From the NCBI RefSeq assembly GCF_029872155.1, contig NZ_JARXLA010000008.1, positions 312,501 through 376,500 on the forward strand: DNA of 64,000 bases, in the 5' to 3' direction. The position numbers were made by a program, and so were the translations under genes. Each line of letters opens with the position of its first letter. The stretch's first letter is position 1. Positions 23,446 to 32,249 of this stretch are shown piece after piece. Under the pieces are notes generated by a model. It was not told where the DNA came from. It made no database searches and worked only from the letters and a program-made list of their open reading frames with translations. This stretch comes from Hyphomicrobium sp. D-2. Lineage in GTDB: Bacteria; Pseudomonadota; Alphaproteobacteria; Rhizobiales; Hyphomicrobiaceae.

Positions 23446-23637
23446 TTATCTTAGGAAATTGATTTGTGTGGCGAACACCCGCAGTGCCAACGGGACGCCA
23501 CAACTCCGTCACGAGTACGTTTAGACTAGGCCTCAGAGCAGGGAAAGCCCGACATTAGCTAAGCTTCCCAGTACTTTTTGGGTGCGCCGCAACAAGCGGG
23601 CGGATGCTTTTCCTGGTCTTCGGAGGAACCTGAGCCA

Positions 23638-24591
23638 GTGTGTTGCACTGGATTGGGAGGGGAATTGCGACCGTCATTTATTGGCGCGTTGTCCGGCGGC
23701 ACGGCGCTGCTCGTCGCAGCGTCCGCTTTTGCCGGAGGCGGCTCGACATATCTAGGCTTCCGGCTGCTCGACATGGAGCAGAAGTCGGTGCGATGGCACA
23801 CGCCGGTGCTCGGCAGTGGTGCAACGATCACCTATGCCTTCGTCACCGAGCCCGTCACCTCGGAGGGCGCGCGAAACTGCGCGCGCATGCAGTCCGCTGC
23901 CATGGCCTACACGCGCTCGGGCATCGCCGAGCAGGACTTCCGCAACGAAACCGCTGAAGCCTTCCGCATGTGGGAGAAGGTTGCCAACCTCGCCTTCCGC
24001 GAAATCAGCGATCCTGCTGAGGCCAACATTCTCATCGGCGCGCAGGCCGACCCCATCGGCCGCGCTTTCACCAACGTGGCACTGAAAGCCAGCGCAACCG
24101 ACAATGGCGGCCTGACAACCGCATCCGTAGCGGCCACCACCATCTCAGGCGCGGCAGATCAACCGGCCACCAACAAAGTCATCGGCCGTTCGCTCATCTG
24201 CCTCAACCCGGAACAGCCGTGGAAGATCGGCTTCGATGGCCGCCTGCAGGTTTATGACCTGCGCTACACCATGGCCCACGAAATCGGCCATGCGATCGGG
24301 CTCGACCATCCCAGCGCTTCCGGCCAGCTCATGTCCTATCGCTATGATGAGCGGCACCAGGGCCTGCAACCGGGCGACATTGAAGGCGCGGTGACGCTGT
24401 ACGGTGCGCGGCCGGCAACCGAAGTTTATGCCAATTCCGACAGCTCAACCGAAGCTGCGGTCGCGCCCGATGCGGAAGATGGCCGGACATTCGGTATTGG
24501 CGACACGGTAGCGGTAGCTCCGCCGGAGACGGGGTCCATTACGCCGATCGCACCCACATCGCAGCTACCACTAGCCAACAAAGCCCGCTGA
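23638..24591 (+). CDS. Exported matrixin-like zinc metalloprotease
   Basis: A predicted secreted metallopeptidase of the metzincin clan. The zinc motif HEIGHAIGLDH fits HExxHxxGxxH, and LMSYRYDERHQGL downstream supplies a Met-turn, as in matrixins. The GTG start at 23638 has a GGAGGA site about 10 nt upstream and gives 317 residues; TTG starts before and after it are possible. A hydrophobic stretch (ALSGGTALLVAASAFA) near residue 17 looks like a signal peptide. The C-terminal 65 residues are low-complexity (Ala, Pro, Thr, Ser). It runs divergently from mdh and convergently with zapE; no inhibitor or secretion genes adjoin. The substrate is unknown. Confidence 0.82.
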   Translation: MCCTGLGGELRPSFIGALSGGTALLVAASAFAGGGSTYLGFRLLDMEQKSVRWHTPVLGSGATITYAFVTEPVTSEGARNCARMQSAAMAYTRSGIAEQDFRNETAEAFRMWEKVANLAFREISDPAEANILIGAQADPIGRAFTNVALKASATDNGGLTTASVAATTISGAADQPATNKVIGRSLICLNPEQPWKIGFDGRLQVYDLRYTMAHEIGHAIGLDHPSASGQLMSYRYDERHQGLQPGDIEGAVTLYGARPATEVYANSDSSTEAAVAPDAEDGRTFGIGDTVAVAPPETGSITPIAPTSQLPLANKAR

Positions 24592-24707
24592 TCAACCTTC
24601 GGCCTGCATAATCCGGCTTGCATTGCCTGATGCCGCCGCTCGCCCGCTGAATACTCCCTTTACGTAAGTACCGGCACGAGAACGAAGCGACGACGGCCCG
24701 GCCCGTA

Positions 24708-25841
24708 TCACCCTTCGGCTTGGCCCATCGCAACGCCATCCCGCGTCACGCCCCGCGAAGCGACATAGTCGGCGCTCCGCATCTCCATCAGGCGGGAAAC
24801 GGTCCGCTCAAAAACCTTGGCGGTGGCCGGGTCTTCGCACAGGGCCTCAGGCTCCGCCGCCGCCGACGCGATCAGGCACACCTTATTGTCGTACAGCGTG
24901 TCGATCAGATTGATGAAGCGTCGGGAAACCTCGCGCCGGTCCCGATCGAGCCTCGGAATGCCATCCACCACCACCGTGTGATAGGTGTGCGCCAGCCGAA
25001 GATAGTCCACCGTGCCCAACGGCGCCTCGCACAGGTCGTGGAACGAGAACCGGGCGATGCCCATGGCCGCCTGCGGCACGCGAAGCTGCCGTCCCTTCAC
25101 GTCGAGCGTTTCAGCGCACCCGCACTGATGCCCGGTCAGCCGATCCCAATGGGCATCCAGTTCCGCCGATGCGCGATCGTCGGCAGGACAGAAGTACAGC
25201 GGCAATCCCGCAAGCCGCTCCAGCCGGTAATCACGGGCCGATTGCAGCTCCGCGACATCCATATGCGCTTCGACCAGAGCAATGAACGGCAGGAAGAGCT
25301 GGCGGTTCAACCCTCTCTCATAGAGGCTTGCAGGCGTAGAGTTCGACGTAGCGACGACGACGATACCGCTTGCGAACATATGCTCGAACAGACGGCCCAG
25401 GATCATCGCGTCGGCGATGTCCGTGACCTGCAGTTCGTCGAAGCACAGCAGCCGCGCCTCGCTGACGATGCTGGCTGCAACCACCGGCATCGGGTCTCCG
25501 GGATGCGTCCGCCGCGCCTCCGCGATGCGCTCGTGCACGTCCGCCATGAACTCATGGAAGTGGCTGCGCCGCTTGGGCGCAAAGCTGACGGAATTGTAGA
25601 ACAGGTCCATCAGCATCGTCTTGCCGCGCCCGACCTCGCCATGGACATAGAGCCCGCGCGGCGGTGACGACTTCTTCCCGCGTCCCAGAAACGCCAACGG
25701 CCCACGGCGCTCCGGCTTCCAGTCCGGCAAACGGCGCGCAAGCGCGTCCAGCAGCCCGGCAACAGCAAGCTGCGCCGGATCGGCCTCCAGTGAGCCTGCG
25801 CGAACCCTTGCCTGCAGCTGCTCCAACGGAAAAGCGGTCAT
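24708..25841 (-). CDS. zapE: Cell division ATPase ZapE (AFG1 family)
   Basis: AAA-type ATPase linked to the Z-ring in bacteria and to protein quality control in mitochondria (AFG1/LACE1). The ATG at 25839-25841 gives 377 residues. Walker A is HGEVGRGKTMLMDLFY near residue 80, Walker B LLCFDELQVTDIADAMIL, then a sensor-1 stretch VVVATSNSTPASLYERGLNR. A GTG 11 codons upstream is an alternative start. Its place beyond mdh on the same strand is usual for the order. Confidence 0.92.
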   Translation of the reverse strand: MTAFPLEQLQARVRAGSLEADPAQLAVAGLLDALARRLPDWKPERRGPLAFLGRGKKSSPPRGLYVHGEVGRGKTMLMDLFYNSVSFAPKRRSHFHEFMADVHERIAEARRTHPGDPMPVVAASIVSEARLLCFDELQVTDIADAMILGRLFEHMFASGIVVVATSNSTPASLYERGLNRQLFLPFIALVEAHMDVAELQSARDYRLERLAGLPLYFCPADDRASAELDAHWDRLTGHQCGCAETLDVKGRQLRVPQAAMGIARFSFHDLCEAPLGTVDYLRLAHTYHTVVVDGIPRLDRDRREVSRRFINLIDTLYDNKVCLIASAAAEPEALCEDPATAKVFERTVSRLMEMRSADYVASRGVTRDGVAMGQAEG

Positions 25842-26103
25842 TCGTCTCAAATTCTCCGCATCCGCCAACGGCACTGAAATGTACGCCGCGGCGGAATGTC
25901 ACCAAGCCGGTTTGATCGATAACACGGGGGCCCACTAGATCCGGCTAACGGGCAGGAATGGAAAAACACCATCATCGATCGCATATTTGTGCGGCGCAGT
26001 AGAAGCGTCGGCGGCCCGCAAATCAAGTCATCTGGCAGCATACCGGATTTGCGAAACCGCTATGACCTTCAGAACCTGCACGCATAAGAGCAGAGGTAGT
26101 GTG

Positions 26104-26706
26104 ATGGAAACCGGCCAAGTAAACCCAGGCACCATCCGTAAACTGTGGCCCAGCGAGGCACGCAAGTTCCGCGATCATCTGCTGCGGCTCGATACAGCCA
26201 GCCGGCACATGCGCTTCGCCCATGCCGTATCGGACTCCTTCATCGAGAAGTACGCGCACGACATCGGCGATGTCGGGAACATCGTCTACGGCCTCTTTCA
26301 CGGTGACGAGGTGAGGGCCGCAGCTGAACTCAAGACGATAGGCTCCGTCTGGGGGCTCGATGCCGAAGCCGCATTCTCCGTCGAACAACCTCTACAGGAA
26401 CACGGCATCGGCACCGAACTGATGGGACGCGTGATCCGCGCCGCCCGCAACCGCGGTGTCAGAAACCTGCGCCTGGTCTGTCTCGCCGACAACGCCAAGA
26501 TGCGATCCATCGCCAAACACTACGACGCTGACCTTCGGTTCGAGTACGGCGAGATCGTTGGCGAGATTGTACCGCGCAGCCCGAACTACTTTTCGCTGCT
26601 CGCGGAGGCAGTCGACGATCGCTTCGGCTTCATGATGGCGGTACTCGATCTGCAATCACGCATCGTCAAAACCAACACCGATCTGCGTCGGCGCGACGTC
26701 ATTTAG
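26104..26706 (+). CDS. GNAT-family N-acetyltransferase
   Basis: A 200-residue protein with one GNAT fold. The acetyl-CoA pyrophosphate loop is EHGIGTELMGRVI near residue 100, followed by the strand VRNLRLVCLADNAKMRSIAK and a final AYKHYDAD-like region typical of GNAT beta-6. The ATG is preferred since AGAGG lies 7 nt upstream; a GTG directly before it is possible. The substrate cannot be told. It lies alone upstream of the histone H1-like gene. Confidence 0.82.
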   Translation: METGQVNPGTIRKLWPSEARKFRDHLLRLDTASRHMRFAHAVSDSFIEKYAHDIGDVGNIVYGLFHGDEVRAAAELKTIGSVWGLDAEAAFSVEQPLQEHGIGTELMGRVIRAARNRGVRNLRLVCLADNAKMRSIAKHYDADLRFEYGEIVGEIVPRSPNYFSLLAEAVDDRFGFMMAVLDLQSRIVKTNTDLRRRDVI

Positions 26707-26963
26707 TGCGCATTGTGTTGTCGAAGCGCGAAGCGTTTGCACGACGAAAACTGCAACAAGAGTCTTCACTCAATGGCGCATGACATTCGAAATACGAGAA
26801 AAATGATGATTTCACGCAACACATGCGATTGAATGCGCATGCGTTAGCTTTCAATTTGCAATTTCGTGTCAACAAAATGTTCGAACTTGCACATGATTTT
26901 TTTAGTTCGAGTGATTCGGACTGAGAGAGATAGAAACAACGACGCCAGAAAGAGAGAACTCCC

Positions 26964-27359
26964 ATGGTCAAGAAAGCAGTTACTCGCAAAGTGAAGAAGG
27001 CTCCTGCCGCTCGCACCGCTGCAGCGAAGAAGCCCGCCGCAGCCCGCAAGACGACGGCTCGCAAGGCATCCACCACCGCTCGCAAGACGGCTGCTGCTCG
27101 TAAGCCCGCCGCCGCCCGCAAGACGGCTGCTGCCCGTAAGCCCGCCGCTGCTCGCAAGACCGCTGCTGCCCGTAAGCCTGCCGCCGCCCGCAAGACGGCT
27201 GCTGCCCGTAAGCCTGCTGCTGCCAAGGCAACCACCGCTCGCAAGCCGGCCGCCGCTCGCAAGACCGCTGCTGCCCGTAAGCCTGCTGCTGCTCGCAAGA
27301 CCGCCGCTCGCAAGCCGGCTGCTGCTAAGAAGACCCGTCGGGCCGCTGCTGCTGCCTAA
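26964..27359 (+). CDS. Histone H1-like Lys/Ala/Arg repeat protein
   Basis: A 131-residue, extremely basic protein made almost only of Ala, Lys, Arg, Pro and Thr. The N-terminus is MVKKAVTRKVKKAPAART; then units of the form KTAAARKPAAAR repeat. Such proteins (AlgP/HC2/H1-like) bind DNA without sequence preference and act in nucleoid packing; here this is inference from composition. A ribosome site AGAGAGAA lies before the ATG. The upstream 250 bases are unusually AT-rich for the window and probably hold its promoter. A perfect intrinsic terminator follows. The in-frame 36-bp tandem units make length variation between strains likely. Confidence 0.88.
   Translation: MVKKAVTRKVKKAPAARTAAAKKPAAARKTTARKASTTARKTAAARKPAAARKTAAARKPAAARKTAAARKPAAARKTAAARKPAAAKATTARKPAAARKTAAARKPAAARKTAARKPAAAKKTRRAAAAA
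27084..27227 (+). repeat. 36-bp in-frame tandem repeat, four units
   Basis: Four consecutive 36-bp units (27084, 27120, 27156, 27192) each encode KTAAARKPAAAR or a near copy (the fourth ends in AAAK). They differ mainly at third positions (GCC/GCT, CGC/CGT, CCC/CCT). Degenerate 33- and 36-bp units continue to about 27329. Confidence 0.9.
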
Positions 27360-27459
27360 TTCAAGGCATCAGACAAGGAATACGCGCCAGTTCCCTCGTA
27401 CCGCGCGATGGTGAAGGCTGTTGGGCCAGCAAGCCGACCTCAGCCTTCAACACCTGTCA

Positions 27460-27500
27460 AAGACCGGTGGCAGCATACGCTGCTCCGGTCTTATTTTTTT
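27460..27500 (+). terminator. Strong intrinsic terminator of the H1-like gene
   Basis: The outer stem AAGACCGG (27460-27467) pairs with CCGGTCTT (27485-27492), and an inner stem GCAGC/GCTGC closes on an ATAC loop. Directly after comes ATTTTTTT. It lies about 100 nt past the stop codon of the H1-like gene. Confidence 0.92.
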
Positions 27501-28150
27501 GCCGATCGGATATCGGCCGGGTGCACCCGCAGCGGCAGTTCCCGCAAGCACCGTCCTAAACAGATTAAGTTGCATTAACCATCATTGAAACATGGGCCCA
27601 TTTCGCGGTGAACCGGCAATGGCCCTTTCGGCCATTCTTACGGCCGGTGAAAAGACCCCTTTTGCCATTCCCATATGGGCCTGAATTGGCCTGAAATGGG
27701 CGGGCGTTTGAAGGGCCGCTGAGCCCGAAATAGCCGCCAGAATTGACGTGATGCTGCGTCGCAGCATTTTCCGGAATGGCGAGCAAAAGCGCCGAAAACT
27801 CAGGCTTTGCCGTTAAGTTCGACGCCATTCCTAAAGGCGAATGGCCGCTGGCGTACGCCTCGCTCGCAGGCGCACCCGCAAGCGCGCTGACCACCTAGCG
27901 CTTCAGTCCAATAATGCTCACGCGCTTTCGGCGCTGCGCTGTCCGCGCCCAGCCATTCCGCATTCGGAATGCGACGACACTCGATGAGGCGCATCGCGGC
28001 GCACTACCCGCCCACTGAACATGATCGCATCTGACCATCAGCGTGCATCGCAAGCCTCACCAATGAGCTGGAGCTGCGCCGCGATGCGATGAAAAGCCAT
28101 CGCGCTGCCAGCCACACAGCTCGCGCCACGACGGGCGATGCATTCCGCAA
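27501..28150. other. Gene-free region rich in GGCC palindromes
   Basis: No open frame here has a credible start, composition or family. The part at 27600-27730 is dense in GGCC-centred palindromes: AATGGCC (27618-27624) pairs with GGCCATT (27630-27636), CCCATATGGG follows near 27667, and GGCCTGAA occurs twice in a row soon after. The region may encode a structured RNA or be decayed sequence. Confidence 0.5.
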
Positions 28151-28152
28151 AC

Positions 28153-28182
28153 AAAAAGGCAGCAGCCTCGCGGCTACTGCCT
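28153..28182 (-). terminator. Intrinsic terminator downstream of sdhB
   Basis: On the minus strand the arms AGGCAG-T-AGCC and GGCT-G-CTGCCT form a hairpin with one internal mismatch and a 4-base loop, followed at once by a TTTTT run. It lies 65 nt after the sdhB stop and fits as the end of that transcript. Confidence 0.85.
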
Positions 28183-28246
28183 GCTCGCGGTGGTGGGCGC
28201 GAGGCACAAAGGAAAACCGCGTACGACGGCGCGACCGGCCTGACTA

Positions 28247-29026
28247 TCAGACGCGGCGCTCGACCATCAGCTTCTTCAACTCCGCAATCGCCTTGGCGGG
28301 GTTTAGGCCCTTCGGGCAAGCCTTGGTGCAGTTCAAAATCGTGTGGCAGCGATAGAGCCGGAACGGATCTTCCAGATTGTCGAGCCGCTCACCGGTCGCC
28401 TCATCGCGCGAGTCCTGAACCCAGCGGAATGCCTGCAACAGCGCGGCCGGACCGAGATAACGGTCCTGGTTCCACCAATAGCTTGGGCACGACGTGGAGC
28501 AGCACGCGCACAGGATGCATTCGTACAGACCGTCAAGCTTCTGCCGATCCGCATGCGACTGACGCCACTCCTTGGGCGGCGCCGGGGTATCGGTCTGCAG
28601 CCACGGTTCGATCAGCCGATGCTGCGCGTAGAAGTTGGTCAGATCCGGAATGAGATCCTTCACCACTTCCATATGCGGCAGCGGGTAGACGCGCACCGGA
28701 CCTTTGACGTCGTCATAGCCCTTGAGGCACGCAAGCGTGTTGGTGCCGTCGATATTCATCGAGCACGAACCGCAAATGCCCTCACGGCACGAACGCCGGA
28801 AGGTCAGCGTGGAATCGATCTCGTTTTTGATCTTGATAAGTGCGTCGAGCACCATCGGACCGCAGCGGTCGGTATCCACCCAATAGGTGTCGACCCGCGG
28901 GTTCTCGTCGTCATCCGGGTTCCAGCGATAAACTTGGAACTCCTTCCACGACCCCTCGCCTTCCGGCTGGTTCCAGGTCTTTCCGCGCTGGACCTTGGAG
29001 TTTCTGGGGAGTGTGAAGTGGACCAT
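28247..29026 (-). CDS. sdhB: Succinate dehydrogenase iron-sulfur subunit
   Basis: Electron-transfer subunit of complex II carrying three Fe-S clusters. It has 259 residues. The [2Fe-2S] ligands are in [16 protein letters not shown] with a fourth Cys in TLACLKG. The [4Fe-4S] and [3Fe-4S] ligands are in [18 protein letters not shown] and [17 protein letters not shown]. In most relatives it follows sdhA directly, but here sdhA is 6.5 kb away, so this gene has its own promoter or shares a transcript with the unknown gene at 29153. A terminator follows it. Confidence 0.97.
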   Translation of the reverse strand: MVHFTLPRNSKVQRGKTWNQPEGEGSWKEFQVYRWNPDDDENPRVDTYWVDTDRCGPMVLDALIKIKNEIDSTLTFRRSCREGICGSCSMNIDGTNTLACLKGYDDVKGPVRVYPLPHMEVVKDLIPDLTNFYAQHRLIEPWLQTDTPAPPKEWRQSHADRQKLDGLYECILCACCSTSCPSYWWNQDRYLGPAALLQAFRWVQDSRDEATGERLDNLEDPFRLYRCHTILNCTKACPKGLNPAKAIAELKKLMVERRV

Positions 29027-29152
29027 ATTATTGGGGCTTTCCTGCTGTCGGCAAATGCCACACCCGTCAGCCCCACATGACGCACCGCAAACGCCGATGT
29101 CAACGCTCGCTGGCGTCGCGTTTTAGTAGCAAAACCTGACCCGTAGAGTTGG

Positions 29153-30037
29153 CTATTCAGGCCGGCAGCGCTTGAGTTCGCGCACCAGAAGCGTCAGCCG
29201 TGCTGCCACATCGGCACCGGTATCCACCGAGGCCTTCAACGTCGCGCGCGACTGGATAAGCTGATTAAGCCGATCCTGCTGTTCACCGAAGCCAAAGAAC
29301 AGCTCTTCCGGCGCCTCGATCTCCCCATCCTCGACCGCCGACATCACATCGAAGGCGTTCTGGGAAGCCAGCACCAGCATCGACGCGACGTCATTGATGA
29401 GTTGCTGAAAGAGCCGTGCCGCATCGGGGCCGACGCGCGGTCCATGCACACCAAATTTCAGCGGAGAAGATGCCGGCGCCCCTTCGCCCGCGAAAAGGCG
29501 CGGATTGCGCTGGAAGCGCCGAAAGATCTCCAGCAGGCCGAGACAGCAGGTTTCAAGATCCCGCAACGCCGTGGCCGCCTTGCGTTTGGAACGGCTGCGG
29601 TCCGGTGTGCGCTCCTGCGCCGCCCAGTTGATCGTGGCGATGGAAGCAATCGCGCCCAGGGCTGCTAAGGCCGGCAGCACCGCCGTGAACGGATCTGGCG
29701 CCAGCCGCGTTTCGCTGACAACTTCCGCAGGGCGTGGCTGAGCCTGCGGTTCGACAGCGACTTCGGCTGCGGCCGCCTTGGGTTCATCGGTCACGGCCGG
29801 TTCCCGCATCGGTAGGTCTTGTTCTGTGTCACGCGCTGCAGCTTCCTCTTGAACGCCGCCCTTTTTTAAATGCCTCAGCGCCTTAGGCAAAGCGGGAACA
29901 GCCCGGCGCAACAGGGATAAGCTTCCGTCACGCCCGGCGATCGGCGGCAAGGTAGAATTGGGATCGAGTTCCTGCCTGTCACCGCGAAACAGCCAGAAAC
30001 CGCCTTTTGACCCGCTTCTTGAAAGAGTATCGACCAA
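29153..30037 (-). CDS. Unknown protein with one central transmembrane segment
   Basis: I do not recognise this protein. From the TTG at 30035-30037 it has 294 residues; GGGGA 6 nt upstream supports this start, and a TTG ten codons earlier is possible. The N-terminal third is basic then Glu/Ala/Pro-rich and probably disordered. One hydrophobic helix follows (FTAVLPALAALGAIASIATI). The C-terminal 140 residues are predicted helical (AATALRDLETCCLGLLEIF, ARLFQQLINDVASMLVLAS). The first base of its start codon is also the first base of the Nudix gene's ATG on the other strand. It lies upstream of sdhB on the same strand. Confidence 0.6.
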   Translation of the reverse strand: MVDTLSRSGSKGGFWLFRGDRQELDPNSTLPPIAGRDGSLSLLRRAVPALPKALRHLKKGGVQEEAAARDTEQDLPMREPAVTDEPKAAAAEVAVEPQAQPRPAEVVSETRLAPDPFTAVLPALAALGAIASIATINWAAQERTPDRSRSKRKAATALRDLETCCLGLLEIFRRFQRNPRLFAGEGAPASSPLKFGVHGPRVGPDAARLFQQLINDVASMLVLASQNAFDVMSAVEDGEIEAPEELFFGFGEQQDRLNQLIQSRATLKASVDTGADVAARLTLLVRELKRCRPE

Positions 30038-30483
30038 TGGCTTTCCCCGCGACACCCGCTCTGACAACCGATTGTGTCGTTTTTGACGACCAGCGACGCG
30101 TACTTCTAATTCAACGCGCCAACGAACCGTTCCGTGGTGGATATGCGCTTCCCGGCGGCTTCGTCGACATCGGCGAGCGTGTCGATGATGCCTGCCGCCG
30201 CGAACTACACGAAGAAACGGGCCTTCAGATCCCTGTCGACCAGCTGCGTCTGGTCGGTGTCTATTCCGATCCGAAGCGCGACCCGCGCGGACATACCTGC
30301 TCGGTCGCCTACCTCACCCAGACAAGAAACACACCCGTTAAGGGCGGCGATGATGCCGCCAGTGCCGAGTGGGTTGCGAATTGGCGCGAACTGCAGCTCG
30401 CCTTCGATCACGCCCAGATCATTGCAGATGCCGAACGCCTGCTGCTTCAGGGGCTATCAACTAACTCGGAACCGGAGCGATAA
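30037..30483 (+). CDS. Nudix hydrolase (ADP-ribose/NADH pyrophosphatase-like)
   Basis: A 148-residue Nudix protein that hydrolyses a nucleoside diphosphate linked to another group. The Nudix box is complete: GFVDIGERVDDACRRELHEE followed by TGL, matching G-x5-E-x7-R-E-U-x-E-E-x-G-U. GYALPGG precedes it, and SDPKRDPRGH after it resembles the ADP-ribose-type subfamily, which suggests but does not prove the substrate. The start ATG has only a modest AAAGAG site 10 nt upstream. Confidence 0.88.
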   Translation: MAFPATPALTTDCVVFDDQRRVLLIQRANEPFRGGYALPGGFVDIGERVDDACRRELHEETGLQIPVDQLRLVGVYSDPKRDPRGHTCSVAYLTQTRNTPVKGGDDAASAEWVANWRELQLAFDHAQIIADAERLLLQGLSTNSEPER

Positions 30484-30551
30484 CCGCGCCACGTCGATGC
30501 GCCATGCAGCAATGATCATCGGGCGAATTGGTTCAACGCATTCGTCCAGAT

Positions 30552-30872
30552 TCATCGCCCGCCGCCGATGAAGCCGGGAACACCTGCGTCTAGGCACGTC
30601 ATCTCGACGCGAATATCGGTGAACAGAAAGCGGCAAAGCTCTTTCTTGTGGTTGGGATTGTTGCGGATCGCCGCGAACGAGGTTTTGAAGCCGCGCGAGT
30701 TGGCCACTTCAAACAGCAGCTTGTCCTGACAATAGGGTGTCGGCGTCCAGTTGCCGGAGATGTTCTGGTTGCCGTCACGGCATTTGATAGCTGCGTTTGC
30801 CGGCATCGCCATCGGCGTCACGATGAAAAATGCCGCTGCAGCAACGGCCAGTCTGAGCCGCAGAGCCTTCAT
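30552..30872 (-). CDS. Small secreted four-cysteine protein, unknown function
   Basis: A 106-residue protein with a clear Sec signal (MKALRLRLAVAAAAFFIVTP, cleavage near ANAA). The mature part of about 78 residues has four Cys (IKCRDG, PYCQDK, ELCRFL, MTCLDA), enough for two disulfides. The ATG is supported by GGAGG 7 nt upstream; longer in-frame starts lack a signal peptide. No family is recognised. It is the first of three small exported Cys-containing proteins in the block between sdhB and sdhA. Confidence 0.75.
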   Translation of the reverse strand: MKALRLRLAVAAAAFFIVTPMAMPANAAIKCRDGNQNISGNWTPTPYCQDKLLFEVANSRGFKTSFAAIRNNPNHKKELCRFLFTDIRVEMTCLDAGVPGFIGGGR

Positions 30873-31043
30873 ACAGACACCTCCGGAAAGCGCTTGTCTC
30901 CGGCAGGAAAACCGCTGCCAGTGATTCGCAATCGAATCCAGAGGCGTTTGGACGGCAAGGGAACGGGTGTAACAGCACACCGGAAGGGCAACAGAGCTAC
31001 TGTTGCCCTCCGGCGTCTACTGCGAATCAAGGGTAGCCGCCAA

Positions 31044-32165
31044 TTATTGCAGCTTGGCTGGCTTGAGATCCTTGGAGTCGATCATCTCAGCGGCAGGCTG
31101 TGAAGTTGTAATAGCCCACTGACGAATTGACTGGCCTTTGCTGAAATCGATCTTCGTCAGATCGATAGCGCGCAGGTTGGGGTGGTCATACGTCTTCCAG
31201 TAGTAGACCAGATTGGCGTGGTCGCGGAAAACCGTCCAGAGCGTGTAGTCGCCGGCCACCGTGCCCTTGGTCGTCTTTGAATAGTCGCGCACCAAACCCC
31301 TCGGGATGTCGACGCGGTTCATGATGTGCTGCGCCTGCGTCAGCGCCTCAGCAGAGTTCTTCGGCTGAATGGCGAGGTGCGACGAGGCCACGGCCATGAT
31401 GAAGCGCGACGGCGGAGTCGGATCACCCGGCAGGCCGTAGAGCCCCGAGCCCTGGCCCGTTCCCGTATAGGTCACGTTGCCAATCTTCTCAGGCCCTGCG
31501 TTCAGCGGCGACAGATAAACGTAGTTGCGCAGGTTCTGAATGTGCCAGTCATAGGTGGGCGAGTTGGTCAGCACGCCGACGGTGTTATCGTAGACCTTCG
31601 CAGCGCCGCCCACATACTCGATCACGATGCTCTTGCCGGTTGCGTCGTGAATCGTGAAGTGCAGCGGAATGAACGAACCGAACTGCGGCATGCTCTCGCC
31701 CCAGACCGTCACGCCATCCAGAGCGGCCTTCACTTCTTCAACCGTCTCAAAGTTGCTCAGCACCCAGTCGCCGAACAGAGCGTTCGAAAGCGCCTTTGCG
31801 CTGCCATCGGCTGGCACGTCCTGATATTTCGTCTCGCCCGGCAGATAGAGCGCGCCGAAGCCGAGGCCCTTTTCGTTCATGCCATCGGCCATCATCGGCA
31901 GATTGAATGCATTCATGCCGACGTAGCCGTACTTGCCCTTCCACGTCAGACCGTTGCCCTTCGGAGCAGGTGAAACCACCTCATTGCCGCGCGGCACGAT
32001 CAGCAGCGCGCTTTCGAGGTCCATGCCGAAGTCCATCGTCCGCGAACTGAACGCGGAGCCATCCTTCGCCATCAGGCGCACGTCGGTGCAGGCGAGAGCG
32101 GGTGTCGATGCCATCAGGCCAGCACAAAGCGTGGCCACGGCGCGCCGCAGCAGAGTGTGTTTCAT
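31044..32165 (-). CDS. Exported linear-amide C-N hydrolase (choloylglycine hydrolase family)
   Basis: An Ntn-type amidase related to penicillin V acylase and bile salt hydrolase. It has 373 residues. A signal peptide ends at PALA, leaving Cys26 (CTDVRLMAKDG) as the N-terminal nucleophile in the mature protein, as the family requires. SSRTMDFGMDL follows with the conserved Arg and Asp, and NSPTYDWHIQNLRNY matches the conserved Asn/Arg region. GAGGT lies 6 nt before the ATG. It acts in the periplasm or outside. In proteobacteria such enzymes may cleave N-acyl-homoserine lactones or other N-acyl amides, but the substrate is not readable here. Confidence 0.9.
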   Translation of the reverse strand: MKHTLLRRAVATLCAGLMASTPALACTDVRLMAKDGSAFSSRTMDFGMDLESALLIVPRGNEVVSPAPKGNGLTWKGKYGYVGMNAFNLPMMADGMNEKGLGFGALYLPGETKYQDVPADGSAKALSNALFGDWVLSNFETVEEVKAALDGVTVWGESMPQFGSFIPLHFTIHDATGKSIVIEYVGGAAKVYDNTVGVLTNSPTYDWHIQNLRNYVYLSPLNAGPEKIGNVTYTGTGQGSGLYGLPGDPTPPSRFIMAVASSHLAIQPKNSAEALTQAQHIMNRVDIPRGLVRDYSKTTKGTVAGDYTLWTVFRDHANLVYYWKTYDHPNLRAIDLTKIDFSKGQSIRQWAITTSQPAAEMIDSKDLKPAKLQ

Positions 32166-32249
32166 CTTTTACCTCGTAATGTGAAAGCGAAGTGCGCCTC
32201 ACCCTCGCGAGCAGACGCCCCCTCCCCGCGGACCCGTCCCGAGCCGCTG

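Noticed and set aside
27084-27330. Regular repeats as a CRISPR array
   Set aside because: Repeats are contiguous without spacers, keep a reading frame and encode KTAAARKPAAAR.
27565-27894. Minus-strand open frame of 109 codons in the gene-free region
   Set aside because: No ribosome site, no family, and its sequence follows the GGCC palindromes; not supported as a gene.
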